This document shows, piece by piece, positions 1 to 6,908 of a stretch of 18,397 bases of DNA. This DNA comes from Chloroflexia bacterium. Lineage in GTDB: Bacteria > Chloroflexota > Chloroflexia > Thermomicrobiales > UBA6265. The stretch is taken from NCBI GenBank assembly GCA_013694885.1, contig JACDBO010000021.1, positions 1 through 18,397 of the forward strand. Reading direction: 5' to 3'. Within the stretch, counting starts at the first letter, position 1. Each line of letters opens with the position of its first letter. The position numbers and the translations under genes are program-made. A model generated the notes under the pieces. It searched no databases and had not been told where the DNA came from. It saw only the letters and a list, made by a program, of their open reading frames with translations.

Positions 1-173
1 GCGCCGCGCCGCCCCCGCGGCAGACAGGTACTGCGCCCGGCGAGGTGCGCGCCGGGGAGCGACCAAACACACGGCGCGGCGCGGCCGGCCCCGCTGTCCG
101 CCAGACGGGTCCACCAGCCAAACGACCTATGGTCGCCGCGCGTGCGGATGGGGCGATCCGCCTCGGCTGTCCG

Positions 174-377
174 ATGCTGACTCGCACCCGGATGGACCTG
201 GCTGTCTTCGGCAACAACCAGGCGCCACGCTGCGCGCTCGGCTGGGCCGTACACACGGAAGACGAGGTCGCCTACTGCCTGCTCACGGAAGACCTCACCC
301 AATGCTGGCAAGCGCACCCGGAGCGTCTCCCCGCCCTGCGCGAAGAGCTCGAATCCGAAGCTCCCGCCGCCGACTGA
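174..377 (+). CDS. Small protein of unknown function (67 aa)
   Basis: I do not recognise this protein. The C-terminal two thirds look like a real, soluble, acidic protein: a compact segment (ALGWAVHTEDEVAYCLLTED) is followed by a charged helical tail ending in SEAPAAD. Three cysteines (C20, C35, C44) and two tryptophans stand out in so short a chain, but they do not form a CxxC pair. The reading frame is open upstream to 45, but that part is arginine/proline-rich low-quality sequence, so I start at ATG 174; ATG 192 is an equally possible start. Neither has a convincing ribosome binding site. The gene is followed within 35 bp by a perfect 15-bp hairpin, which supports a transcription unit ending here. 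It is moderately likely to be a real gene; its function is unknown. Confidence 0.5.
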   Translation: MLTRTRMDLAVFGNNQAPRCALGWAVHTEDEVAYCLLTEDLTQCWQAHPERLPALREELESEAPAAD

Positions 378-408
378 CGACCTCCGATCCACCATTGCCT
401 CCGGCGAC

Positions 409-441
409 CGAACTCGTGACCTGACCCAGGTCACGAGTTCG
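409..441 (+). terminator. Perfect 15-bp inverted repeat (terminator-like hairpin)
   Basis: Bases 409-423 and 427-441 are exact reverse complements separated by a 3-nt loop (ACC). The hairpin lies 31 bp after the stop of the 67-aa gene. No T-run follows on either strand, so this is either a GC-type terminator without U-tract or a protein-binding palindrome. I favour a terminator from its position. Confidence 0.5.
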
Positions 442-555
442 GCGCATCGTGGCGTTGCATGCCTTAGCAGCACACCACCGCGACTGATTGCCAAGAGCCA
501 AACACATTGATCAGGTTCGGAGAAAGAAGAAAACTTGCCTGGACAGCCCCGCCCC

Positions 556-590
556 TGTCATTTCGAGCCGCGGCGAGAAACCTCTCGTTC
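556..590 (+). repeat. Dispersed repeat, copy 1 (GTCATTTCGAGC family)
   Basis: This 35-bp stretch begins TGTCATTTCGAGCCGCGGCG and ends CTCTCGTTC. It differs at one base from the copy at 16040 and at a few bases from the copy at 13544. The core CGAGAAACCTCTCG is partly self-complementary. It lies upstream of the predicted acs promoter, and no inverted partner is visible nearby. Confidence 0.8.
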
Positions 591-656
591 CGCAAGACTC
601 ATATTCGCTGAACGACAGCTCCTCGTCCCACGAGCAAGCACGCGTGCCGAGGGGAG

Positions 657-685
657 TTTCCCCAATGGCGTTTTGCCGGTATACT
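657..685 (+). promoter_or_regulatory. Candidate sigma70-type promoter for acs
   Basis: A TATACT hexamer at 680-685 (5 of 6 to TATAAT) follows a weak -35-like TTTCCC at 657-662 (3 of 6) with 17-bp spacing. RNA would start near 692, giving a leader of about 100 nt before the acs ATG. The same TATACT hexamer occurs in the better greA promoter of this window. The weak -35 keeps confidence modest. Confidence 0.4.
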
Positions 686-790
686 CGCGCCGATTCCAGC
701 CGGGGCGTTGGGGCGAACCGCCCGGCGCCCGCCGCTTCATCGACAACGAACGACGTGTCTGGCGACCAATCGATCGAAAGGGAAACAACG

Positions 791-2758
791 ATGACCGAGC
801 AGCCGCGAGGCGCCACGATCGAGGCGCTCTACGCTGAGGACCGGACGTTTCCAGCGCCGCCGGAGTTCGCCGCTCAGGCCAACGTCGCTGACCGGTCGGT
901 GTATGAGCAAGCCGAGGCCGATCCAGAGGCATTCTGGGCCGAGCAAGCTCGCCAGCTCAGTTGGTTCAAGCCGTGGGACACGGTCCTCGAGTGGGAACAG
1001 CCGTTCGCCAAATGGTTCGTGGGTGGGCAGCTCAACGCGTCCGTCAACTGCCTCGACCGCCACGTCGACGCCGGGCACGGTGATCGCGTCGCCTTCTACT
1101 GGGAAGGCGAACCAGGCGATACCAAGGCATTGACCTATGCCGAACTGCTCCGCGAGGTCGCCAAATGCGCCAACGCGCTGAAAGAACTCGGCGTGCGCCG
1201 CGGTGACCGCGTCGCCATCTACATGCCGATGGTTCTCGAGCTGCCGACCGCCATGCTCGCCTGTGCCCGCATCGGCGCCGCGCACAACGTCGTCTTCGGT
1301 GGTTTCTCCTCCGATGCGCTCCGCGACCGCATCAACGACTCGGATGCCAAGGTCGTCATTACCGCCGACGGTGGTTACCGGCGAGGCGCCCCCTCGGGTC
1401 TCAAACCCAACGTCGACGCCGCCGTCGCGGAGACGCCGAGTATCGAGAAGGTGCTCGTCGCCCGCCGTACTGGCCAGGATGTCGAGATGCAGGAAGGGCG
1501 CGATGTCTGGTGGCACGACATCGTCGATCGGCAGGACGAGACGTGCGAACCGGAACGGATGGAGAGCGAGGACCTGCTCTACATCATGTATACCTCCGGC
1601 ACCACCGCCAAACCCAAGGGCATCGTCCACACCACCGGCGGCTACCTGACCGGTTGCGCCTACACCCACCGGGCCGTTTTTGACATAAAACCGGATGACG
1701 ACATTTACTGGTGCGCGGCCGACATCGGCTGGGTCACCGGCCACTCCTATATCGTCTATGGCCCGCTTGCCAACGGGGCGACCAGCGTCATGTACGAGGG
1801 CGTTCCCACCCACCCGGCACCGGATCGCTGGTGGGAGATGATCGAGCGCTACAAGGTCTCGATCCTCTACACCGCGCCGACCACCATCCGCGCCCACATG
1901 AAGGAGGGGCACCAGCACGCCGAGAAGCATGACCTCTCGTCGCTTCGGCTGCTCGGCTCCGTCGGCGAGCCGATCAACCCCGAAGCCTGGATCTGGTACC
2001 AGAAGCACGTCGGCGGCGACCGCTGCCCGGTGGTCGACACCTGGTGGCAGACGGAGACCGGCTCGATCCTGATCTCACCGCTGCCCGGCATCACGACGAC
2101 GAAACCGGGCTCCGCGACCTTCCCGCTCCCCGGCATCAGCGCGGACATCGTCGATAACGACGGCAACTCAGTGCCGAACGGCCAGGGTGGCTATCTCGTC
2201 TTGCGCCGGCCGTGGCCCTCGATGCTGCGCGGCATCTACGGCGACCCCGACCGCTACATCCAGACCTATTGGAGCAAGTTCGAAGGGCTCTACTTCCCCG
2301 GCGACGGCGCTAAGCGCGACGAAGAGGGGTACTTCTGGCTGATGGGTCGCGTCGACGACGTGATGAACATCTCTGGCCATCGCCTGAGCACAACCGAGAT
2401 CGAGAGCGCCCTGGTCTCCCACGATCTCGTCGCCGAGGCGGCGGTCGTCGGTCAGCCCGACCCGCTGACCGGGGAAGCGATCTTCGCGTTCGTGATTCTT
2501 AAGAGCCGCGCCAACCCGGACGCTGATTTCGGCAACGCGCTTCGCGACCACGTCGCAAAAAAGATCGGCCCGATCGCCAAACCGAAGCGCCTGATGTTCA
2601 CCCCGGACCTCCCGAAGACCCGCTCCGGCAAGATCATGCGACGCCTGCTGCGCGACATCGCCTCCGGTCAAGCACTCGGTGACACGACGACGCTCGCCGA
2701 TCAAGGAGTCGTCGAACAAATACGTGACGCGAGTCAGTCCGGTAAAGAGGAAGATTAG
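791..2758 (+). CDS. acs: Acetyl-CoA synthetase (AMP-forming)
   Basis: This enzyme activates acetate to acetyl-CoA through an acetyl-AMP intermediate (EC 6.2.1.1), feeding acetate into central metabolism in the cytoplasm. The 655-aa length matches the Acs family. Visible motifs are the P-loop YTSGTTAKPKG (267-277), the A5 motif DTWWQTETG (416-424), the adenylate-binding D505 in FPGDGAKRD, R520 in MGRVDD followed by SGHRLSTTEIE, and the C-terminal PKTRSGKIMRR with catalytic lysine K614, which in this family is inactivated by acetylation. The P-loop has Ala-273 where many Acs have Gly, which I believe is common in one Acs subgroup. I chose ATG 791 because AAAGGG (777-782) sits 8 nt upstream and the protein then begins as Acs does; the open frame back to 488 runs through a dispersed repeat. 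The gene stands alone and is followed by a strong hairpin. Acs is preferred over propionyl-CoA synthetase on overall match. Confidence 0.96.
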   Translation: MTEQPRGATIEALYAEDRTFPAPPEFAAQANVADRSVYEQAEADPEAFWAEQARQLSWFKPWDTVLEWEQPFAKWFVGGQLNASVNCLDRHVDAGHGDRVAFYWEGEPGDTKALTYAELLREVAKCANALKELGVRRGDRVAIYMPMVLELPTAMLACARIGAAHNVVFGGFSSDALRDRINDSDAKVVITADGGYRRGAPSGLKPNVDAAVAETPSIEKVLVARRTGQDVEMQEGRDVWWHDIVDRQDETCEPERMESEDLLYIMYTSGTTAKPKGIVHTTGGYLTGCAYTHRAVFDIKPDDDIYWCAADIGWVTGHSYIVYGPLANGATSVMYEGVPTHPAPDRWWEMIERYKVSILYTAPTTIRAHMKEGHQHAEKHDLSSLRLLGSVGEPINPEAWIWYQKHVGGDRCPVVDTWWQTETGSILISPLPGITTTKPGSATFPLPGISADIVDNDGNSVPNGQGGYLVLRRPWPSMLRGIYGDPDRYIQTYWSKFEGLYFPGDGAKRDEEGYFWLMGRVDDVMNISGHRLSTTEIESALVSHDLVAEAAVVGQPDPLTGEAIFAFVILKSRANPDADFGNALRDHVAKKIGPIAKPKRLMFTPDLPKTRSGKIMRRLLRDIASGQALGDTTTLADQGVVEQIRDASQSGKEED

Positions 2759-2837
2759 GCAACCGGTCACCTAGCCCGCGTCGGAGTGGCTGGCTCCGCA
2801 CGCCATCTTCACCATCGCCGTTTGCACCCTGGGACTC

Positions 2838-2876
2838 GAGAAGGCCTCGCGGTCGGGTCGACCGCGGGGCCCTCTC
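2838..2876 (+). terminator. Rho-independent-type terminator after acs
   Basis: A 13-bp GC-rich stem (2843-2855 with 2859-2871, one G:U pair, loop GGT) is extended by a GAGA/TCTC outer pairing. It lies about 80 bp after the acs stop and is followed by a short pyrimidine run (CTCTC). It has the form of a strong terminator, but with a poor U-tract. Confidence 0.7.
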
Positions 2877-2937
2877 ATCCGCGTCAGCGTTGCGGTTATA
2901 CGGAATCCGGGTGATTGCTTGAGCACTGTTCCATAGT

Positions 2938-3229
2938 CGTCATTCTGACGAAGGAAGAATCCCCGCCCGAAGCGCTCGCCAGCAAAGCTGGCGCTCCAGC
3001 GCGGTTCACCTCGTTCGCGACCACATCATAGCCTTGAGGCATGCGCTGCGGCTCATCGGCTTCGCCGGCGACGCAGCTGCCGGGATGCTTCGCTGCGACT
3101 CCGTATGACGGTGCGGGATGGGAGCAGCATCGGACACTGTTGCTGTGACGATCCACTGAGCTGAGCGATGGAGCGCCGGCTTCGCCGTCGAGCGCTTCGC
3201 GCGGGGATTCTTCCTTCGTCAGAATGACG
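2938..3229. repeat. 292-bp element with 61-bp terminal inverted repeats
   Basis: The left end 2938-2998 and right end 3169-3229 are reverse complements over 61 bp with 5 mismatches; the outermost 29 bp (starting CGTCATTCTGACGAAGG) are identical. The interior carries a further degenerate fragment (near 3080-3110, reading GGGATGCTTCGCTGCG...TATGACG). There is no credible ORF; the reading frames here encode only low-complexity peptides. No clear target-site duplication is visible. It resembles a non-autonomous MITE-like element, or a paired copy of the widespread GTCATTCTGA-type intergenic repeat. It occupies most of the gap between acs and the 46-aa gene. Confidence 0.75.
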
Positions 3230-3348
3230 GGAGTACGTATTCGTGGATGGCGACGATAGGCGAGGTTTACTCGCAGCTTGACCGATGCGACGGGCACACG
3301 CCATGGGCTCGTCTCCGGCGAGGCGTTCTGGATGGAAGGCTTCCCCGC

Positions 3349-3489
3349 CTACAAGAAGAAGTGGATGAACGCGGCGATGCCGCCACCGACGACGATGATA
3401 AATCCCGTCGTCAGCGCGAGACCCATGAACGACTCAAACTCGAAGCCGAGGCTGTAAACCCCCGTCAGCTCCTTGATCTTGTTCAACAC
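3349..3489 (-). CDS. Small single-span membrane protein (46 aa)
   Basis: On the minus strand a GTG start (3487-3489) opens a 46-aa frame ending in TAG at 3349-3351. The product begins MLNKIKELTGVYSLGFE, continues FESFMGLALTTG and ends in a hydrophobic segment of about 24 residues (roughly 23-46: LALTTGFIIVVGGGIAAFIHFF), so it is a short amphipathic N-terminus plus one membrane helix. A good ribosome binding site, AAAGGA (3498-3503 on the plus strand, read in reverse), lies 8 nt upstream and fixes the start; the next codon is TTG, which could also initiate. The gene follows lysS in the same direction after 152 bp, with a TATGAT -10-like box at 3583-3588 but no clear -35. I do not recognise a family. 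Strong start signals, coherent hydrophobic composition and lack of overlap make it likely real. Confidence 0.65.
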   Translation of the reverse strand: MLNKIKELTGVYSLGFEFESFMGLALTTGFIIVVGGGIAAFIHFFL

Positions 3490-3497
3490 GTTCGTGT

Positions 3498-3503
3498 CCT
3501 TTC
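3498..3503 (-). promoter_or_regulatory. Ribosome binding site of the 46-aa membrane protein
   Basis: AAAGGA on the minus strand within GGAGAAAGGACACGAACGTG, 8 nt before the GTG start. It decides the start of a gene that would otherwise be missed because of its size. Confidence 0.6.
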
Positions 3504-3641
3504 TCCGGTCGTCGAGCCGTTGAATATCGCGCAGTCAGCGGCGCATCCCAGTGGAAAACTGGTGAGGAAGGTTCCTGCGGTCATCATACTCCCGGAGTCG
3601 CTGGCATGCATCCGATACGTGGGCTGCCGTGAGGACTCGCG

Positions 3642-5165
3642 TCACTCGCGGTGGCTGTCGACACCCTCATCGCTGGTGGAGGGGAGCGCGCGCATCGCCG
3701 GGAAGAGGATCACATCGCGCAAGGTCGGCTGGCCGGCCAGGAGCATCACCAGGCGGTCGATGCCGATGCCCACTCCACCGGTCGGCGGCATCCCGTACAT
3801 CAGTGCGGTAATGAAGTCGGCGTCGATCGGCATAGCCTCGTCGTCGCCGGCGTCGCGGTCGCGCTGCTGTTCTTGAAAGCGGGCGAGTTGGTCGATCGGG
3901 TCGTTCAGCTCAGTGAATGAGTTACCCAACTCGACTCCGCCGACGAACGGCTGAAACCGCTCGACGTGGGTTGGGTCGTCCGCTTTTCGCTTCGCCAGCG
4001 GCGAGAGCGCCACCGGGTAATCGATCAAGAGCGTCGGCTCGATCAACCTGGGCCGCACGAACTGCTTGAGCAGCTCGTCGACGATCCGCGGCCAGACGGT
4101 GTCGGCCTCAATGTCGGCACCGGCCGCCCGCGCGGCCGCCAGCAGCGATGGCTGGTCGGGGTGGGCGACATAGTCGACTCGACTCAGGTCGCGGATCGCG
4201 TCGCGCATCGAGCGGCGGGTCCACGGCGGGGTGACATCGACCGTGCGGTCGCCAACCTCGATGGTCGAGCATCCGAGCACGTCCCGGGTGACCTCGGCGA
4301 TCATCGCCTCGACCAGCTCCATCATTCCCTGATAGTCGCTGTAGGCCTCGTAGAACTCGAGCATCGTGAACTCAGGCGAGTGGTTGCGGTCGATGCCCTC
4401 GTTGCGGAAGTCCTTGCAGATCTCATAGACGCGCTCGAATCCGCCGACCAGCAGGCGTTTGAGATAGAGCTCATCCGCGATGCGCAGGTAAAACGTCTGG
4501 TTCAGCGCGTTGTGATGCGTGGTGAACGGGCGCGCCGCCGCGCCGCCGTAGAGCGGTTGCAGCGTCGGCGTCTCGACTTCGATGTACCCGCGTGCGTCGA
4601 GGAAACGGCGCGTCGCGGTAATCGTCCGTGCCCGCATCTCGAAGACGCGCCGGACCTCGGGGTTGGCCATCAAGTCGACATAGCGCTGACGGTACCGGAT
4701 TTCGACATCCTGTAGCCCGTGCCACTTCTCCGGCGGCGCGTTCAGCGCCTTGGAGAGCATCCTGATCTCGGCGACGCGCAGCGAGATTTCGCCCGTCCGC
4801 GTGCGGAAAAGTTGTCCGCTGGCTTGCACGAAGTCGCCGAGGTCGTAGAGCTTGAGGAGATCGGCGTATTCATCGGCGCCGAGTTCGTCTTTCCGGGCGT
4901 AGAGCTGGAGGCGGCCCGCGCCATCCTCGACGTGCGCGAACACGGTCTTGCCCATATGCCGGAACCCGACGATGCGGCCCACGACGACGATCGGCGGCTC
5001 GGGATCATCCGCCCCATCGGCCACCGCCTCTCGCGTCTCGAAGGCCCGGATTGCCTCCAACGTCGTGTGCGTCCGCTCGGAGCGCAAGGCATACGGCTCT
5101 ACTCCGCTCGCGCGGAAAGCCTCTACTTTCTCCCGCCGAATCGCCTGCAACTCACTCAGATCCAT
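3642..5165 (-). CDS. lysS: Lysyl-tRNA synthetase, class II
   Basis: This cytoplasmic enzyme attaches lysine to tRNA-Lys (EC 6.1.1.6). The 507-aa length is typical. An N-terminal OB-fold anticodon-binding domain occupies roughly residues 59-137 (VVGRIVGFRHMGKTVFAHVED). The class II catalytic core follows: motif 1 region around ARGYIEVETPTLQP (191-204), motif 2 at FRNEGIDRNHSPEFTMLE (253-270), and motif 3 at GGVGIGIDRLVML (463-475). PLAKR (389-393) and the segment VELGNSFTELNDP (411-423) are also characteristic of LysS rather than AspS or AsnS. The start ATG (5163-5165) gives the standard N-terminus (LSELQAIRREKVEAFRASGVEPY); its ribosome binding site is poor, the nearest AGGAG lying about 18 nt upstream. 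It follows greA on the same strand after 125 bp containing a hairpin, so it may be expressed partly by read-through from greA. Confidence 0.97.
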   Translation of the reverse strand: MDLSELQAIRREKVEAFRASGVEPYALRSERTHTTLEAIRAFETREAVADGADDPEPPIVVVGRIVGFRHMGKTVFAHVEDGAGRLQLYARKDELGADEYADLLKLYDLGDFVQASGQLFRTRTGEISLRVAEIRMLSKALNAPPEKWHGLQDVEIRYRQRYVDLMANPEVRRVFEMRARTITATRRFLDARGYIEVETPTLQPLYGGAAARPFTTHHNALNQTFYLRIADELYLKRLLVGGFERVYEICKDFRNEGIDRNHSPEFTMLEFYEAYSDYQGMMELVEAMIAEVTRDVLGCSTIEVGDRTVDVTPPWTRRSMRDAIRDLSRVDYVAHPDQPSLLAAARAAGADIEADTVWPRIVDELLKQFVRPRLIEPTLLIDYPVALSPLAKRKADDPTHVERFQPFVGGVELGNSFTELNDPIDQLARFQEQQRDRDAGDDEAMPIDADFITALMYGMPPTGGVGIGIDRLVMLLAGQPTLRDVILFPAMRALPSTSDEGVDSHRE

Positions 5166-5238
5166 AGAGGTGCTGGTTGACTCCTGGTTGGGTGAGATTC
5201 GTCGTCGACGAACTCCTCACGCTCGCGGCACGCGAAGA

Positions 5239-5270
5239 GCCGAGGGCCGAGTACATTCTCGGCCCTCGGC
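5239..5270 (-). terminator. Perfect 13-bp hairpin between greA and lysS
   Basis: Bases 5239-5251 and 5258-5270 are exact reverse complements with a 6-nt loop. Read on the minus strand it lies 20 bp after the greA stop and is followed by TCTTCG rather than a true U-run. It is probably a terminator or attenuator for greA, possibly leaky into lysS. Confidence 0.6.
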
Positions 5271-5290
5271 CCTCGATCCTCGGCACTTCG

Positions 5291-5761
5291 TCAGCGAACA
5301 GAGATCACGGTAAACGCGAGTTCGCCGCCCGGTGTGCGAACACTGGCCGAGTCGCCGACCCGGCTGCCGAGCAGGGCGTGGCCAACCGGTGAATCCGTGG
5401 AGATCCGTCCATCCACCGGATAGGCTTCCTCCGGGCTGACCAGAACCCAGCTCTCCTCCTCGCTGTCGTCCCACCGGACGGTGACGCTGGAGCCGAGCCC
5501 GATCGTGCCGTCGCTCGACCCACCGGCGATCACGGTGGCGTGTTCGAGCGTCAGTTCGAGCTCGCGGATCCTCGCCTCCGTGTGCACTCGTTCTTCCTTG
5601 AGGTCTTCGTATTCGCTGTTGTCCGACACATCGCCGTGCTCGGACGCCTCGTGGATGCGCCGTGAGAGATCGAAGAGTTTGACATCTTGAAGGTGCGTCA
5701 GCTCCTCTTCGAGCCGGGTCTTCCCCTCCGCCGTGAGTTGGATCGTACGAGCGGTCGCCAT
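5291..5761 (-). CDS. greA: Transcript cleavage factor GreA
   Basis: GreA enters the secondary channel of RNA polymerase and stimulates cleavage of backtracked RNA, rescuing stalled complexes. The 156-aa length matches the family (about 158). Residues 1-75 form the N-terminal coiled coil, with LTAEGKTRLEEEL (9-21) and the tip loop GDVSDNSEY (43-51). The C-terminal FKBP-like domain (about 80-156) shows IGLGSSVTV, VDGRISTDSPVGHALLG and VGDSASVRTPGGELAFTV. At the catalytic tip the two acidic residues of E. coli GreA (D41, E44) correspond to D44 and D47, so the glutamate is replaced by aspartate. ATG 5759-5761 is preferred because GGAAAGAGG sits just upstream and the product starts as GreA; the frame open to 5884 adds non-homologous residues. 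It has its own promoter with a long leader and precedes lysS. Confidence 0.95.
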   Translation of the reverse strand: MATARTIQLTAEGKTRLEEELTHLQDVKLFDLSRRIHEASEHGDVSDNSEYEDLKEERVHTEARIRELELTLEHATVIAGGSSDGTIGLGSSVTVRWDDSEEESWVLVSPEEAYPVDGRISTDSPVGHALLGSRVGDSASVRTPGGELAFTVISVR

Positions 5762-5980
5762 GCCTCTTTCCTTTCCTGACCCGGCACCATCGCCGTGGCC
5801 ATTTTGCCTGGAGCCACAAGACCTGGGAACGCAGGAAGCGCACCACCGAATGGAGAGATCGCCCGCTGTTTTCGCGCGGCCCAACGGTGACGAATCCTGG
5901 CGGCGCGGACACGAACGACCACCATCGCACGGACAAACGTCCCAGCGTTGGCAAGATCAGCAGGTAGCGAATCAGATAAA

Positions 5981-6001
5981 CCGGGGTCGGTTCGACCCCG
6001 G
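5981..6001 (-). promoter_or_regulatory. Hairpin at the 5' end of the greA leader RNA
   Basis: A perfect 9-bp stem (5981-5989 with 5993-6001, 3-nt loop). Read on the minus strand it is followed by TTTATC. If transcription starts near 6010 from the promoter at 6017-6045, this hairpin covers about +10 to +30 of the RNA. It could act as a pause, early terminator or RNA-stabilising structure in the leader of about 250 nt; the remainder of the leader (5762-5980) holds no convincing gene. Confidence 0.5.
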
Positions 6002-6016
6002 CTCCCAATGATAGTG

Positions 6017-6045
6017 AGTATAGACAGCCGCGTGTGAGATGTAAA
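6017..6045 (-). promoter_or_regulatory. Sigma70-type promoter for greA
   Basis: On the minus strand TTTACA (plus-strand 6040-6045; 5 of 6 to TTGACA) and TATACT (6017-6022; 5 of 6 to TATAAT) are separated by exactly 17 bp. It lies between the terminator of the upstream broken gene and greA. This is the best promoter match I found in the window. The predicted RNA start is near 6010, about 250 nt before the greA ATG. Confidence 0.6.
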
Positions 6046-6131
6046 CGGGACGAAACCGTCGCCGTGCCTGTCGACCGCGATCCCTGTTCGACCGGCGAAA
6101 ACGCCTATCTGATCAGGTGAAGACAACCCGA

Positions 6132-6160
6132 AGGTGGGGAGCCAAATCGGCTCCCCACCT
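6132..6160 (-). terminator. Terminator after the broken ferritin-like gene
   Basis: A perfect 12-bp stem (6132-6143 with 6149-6160) has a 5-nt loop. On the minus strand it begins about 36 bp after the stop codon of the gene ending at 6197 and is followed by TTCGGGTTGTCTT, a weakly T-rich tail. Confidence 0.65.
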
Positions 6161-6196
6161 CGCCACCAGGCGCTCAATTCCGTGTTGGTGTTGGTG

Positions 6197-6787
6197 CTAG
6201 TTCGTCGTGCTTTTCCAGGCGCTGTCGATGAACGACCGACAACCCTCGACGATGGAGGCATCCACGGCCGGAACATCGTCGTTGGCCTTGAGCTCCGTGA
6301 CCACCGCGAGCGGCATCAACCGGTTGATGTCCTGGACCAGACCCGCGTACGTCTTGAGTCCTTCGCCGGCGAACTGCTGTGCCGCTCCATCACCGACCGC
6401 CATCGCCGTCGTGTGAAGCATCGTGTAGCTGATCGCCGCCAGGTTGTAGGCCGTGTAATCGTCCCGCAACGCCTTCGAGATCGAGTCCTCACGAACCTTG
6501 TCGATGATCCCGGCCGCCTTGCCGAGTAGGTTGGAGCCAGCCTTGATCACCGGGTTGCCCGCAGTCGAGCCGAGTTGCTTCTGAAAACCCTCCGCTCTTT
6601 ATTTTAAAAAAAAAAACAACTCGTGGAATCGTTGGATCGTTGACGTAATCTCGGCGTTGTCAGACGACAACTTGAGCTGACGGTCCATCGCCTCTTCGAT
6701 GTGCGACTCCAGCGCCACGATATCGCCGACCCAATCGGCAAGAATCCTCTGCGTCTTCTCGTTCGTTTGCGTGGTCATCGTTGCCAT
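6197..6787 (-). pseudogene. Ferritin-like helical-bundle protein, interrupted by an in-frame stop
   Basis: Two pieces lie in the same frame. Residues 1-62 start at ATG 6785-6787, with GAGGGTG about 5 nt upstream, and contain ADWVGDIVALESHIEEAMDRQ and TIQRFHEL. A TAA at 6599-6601 then follows FFFLK. After the stop the frame continues RAEGFQKQLGSTAGNPVIKAG, then a helical region with DDYTAYNLAAISYTMLHTTAMAVGD, ending at 6197. Without the stop the protein would be 196 aa. The helical pattern and the order 'E-rich helix, H-containing helix, Y-rich helix' recall ferritin-like/YciE (DUF892-type) proteins, but this is a tentative family call. The stop sits beside an 11-base T-run on the coding strand, in very AT-rich sequence unlike anything else nearby. 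It may be a true pseudogene, a small replacement/insertion, or a sequence error. A hairpin terminator follows. Confidence 0.6.
6606..6616 (+). repeat. A11 homopolymer run inside the broken gene
   Basis: Eleven consecutive A on the plus strand, flanked by ATTTT on the left, form an AT-only block of 18 bases (6598-6615 region) in a window that is otherwise GC-rich. It marks the exact place where the ferritin-like frame degenerates to FFFLK and stops. Confidence 0.85.
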
Positions 6788-6908
6788 TATTCACCCTCTC
6801 GTATACGTACATTCACAGGCGATCTCGATAGTGAGACCGTCTCTACCAATCCGTACACGCAGTGATCGTGCCACGACGGAGGTTTTTGCCTGGCAGGCGT
6901 AACCAGCG

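Noticed and set aside
488..790. 101-residue N-terminal extension of the acs frame
   Set aside because: It runs through a dispersed repeat and the predicted promoter, has low-complexity composition, and Acs homology starts at ATG 791, which has a ribosome binding site.
737..2008. 423-aa minus-strand ORF opposite acs
   Set aside because: It is antisense to a certain gene; the composition (V, G, D, R rich) is typical of the complement of GC-rich coding DNA.
2896..3304. Minus-strand ORFs of 133 and 83 aa across the inverted-repeat element
   Set aside because: They are translations of the repeat itself, with no start signal or recognisable family.
5950..6009. tRNA-like 3' end on the plus strand (GGTTCGA within a stem)
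   Set aside because: The T-arm-like stem has no matching acceptor 5' strand, D-arm or anticodon arm upstream. The hairpin is better explained as the greA leader structure.
6590..6620. Rescue of the ferritin-like gene by slippage on the T11 run
   Set aside because: The stop is in the same frame as both gene halves. Adding or removing one base moves the downstream part into frames that stop within about 30 codons, so slippage cannot restore the protein.
6788..6830. TCGAGA-17-TATACG promoter before the ferritin-like gene
   Set aside because: The -10 lies only 12 bp from the ATG, so RNA would begin inside the ribosome binding site.
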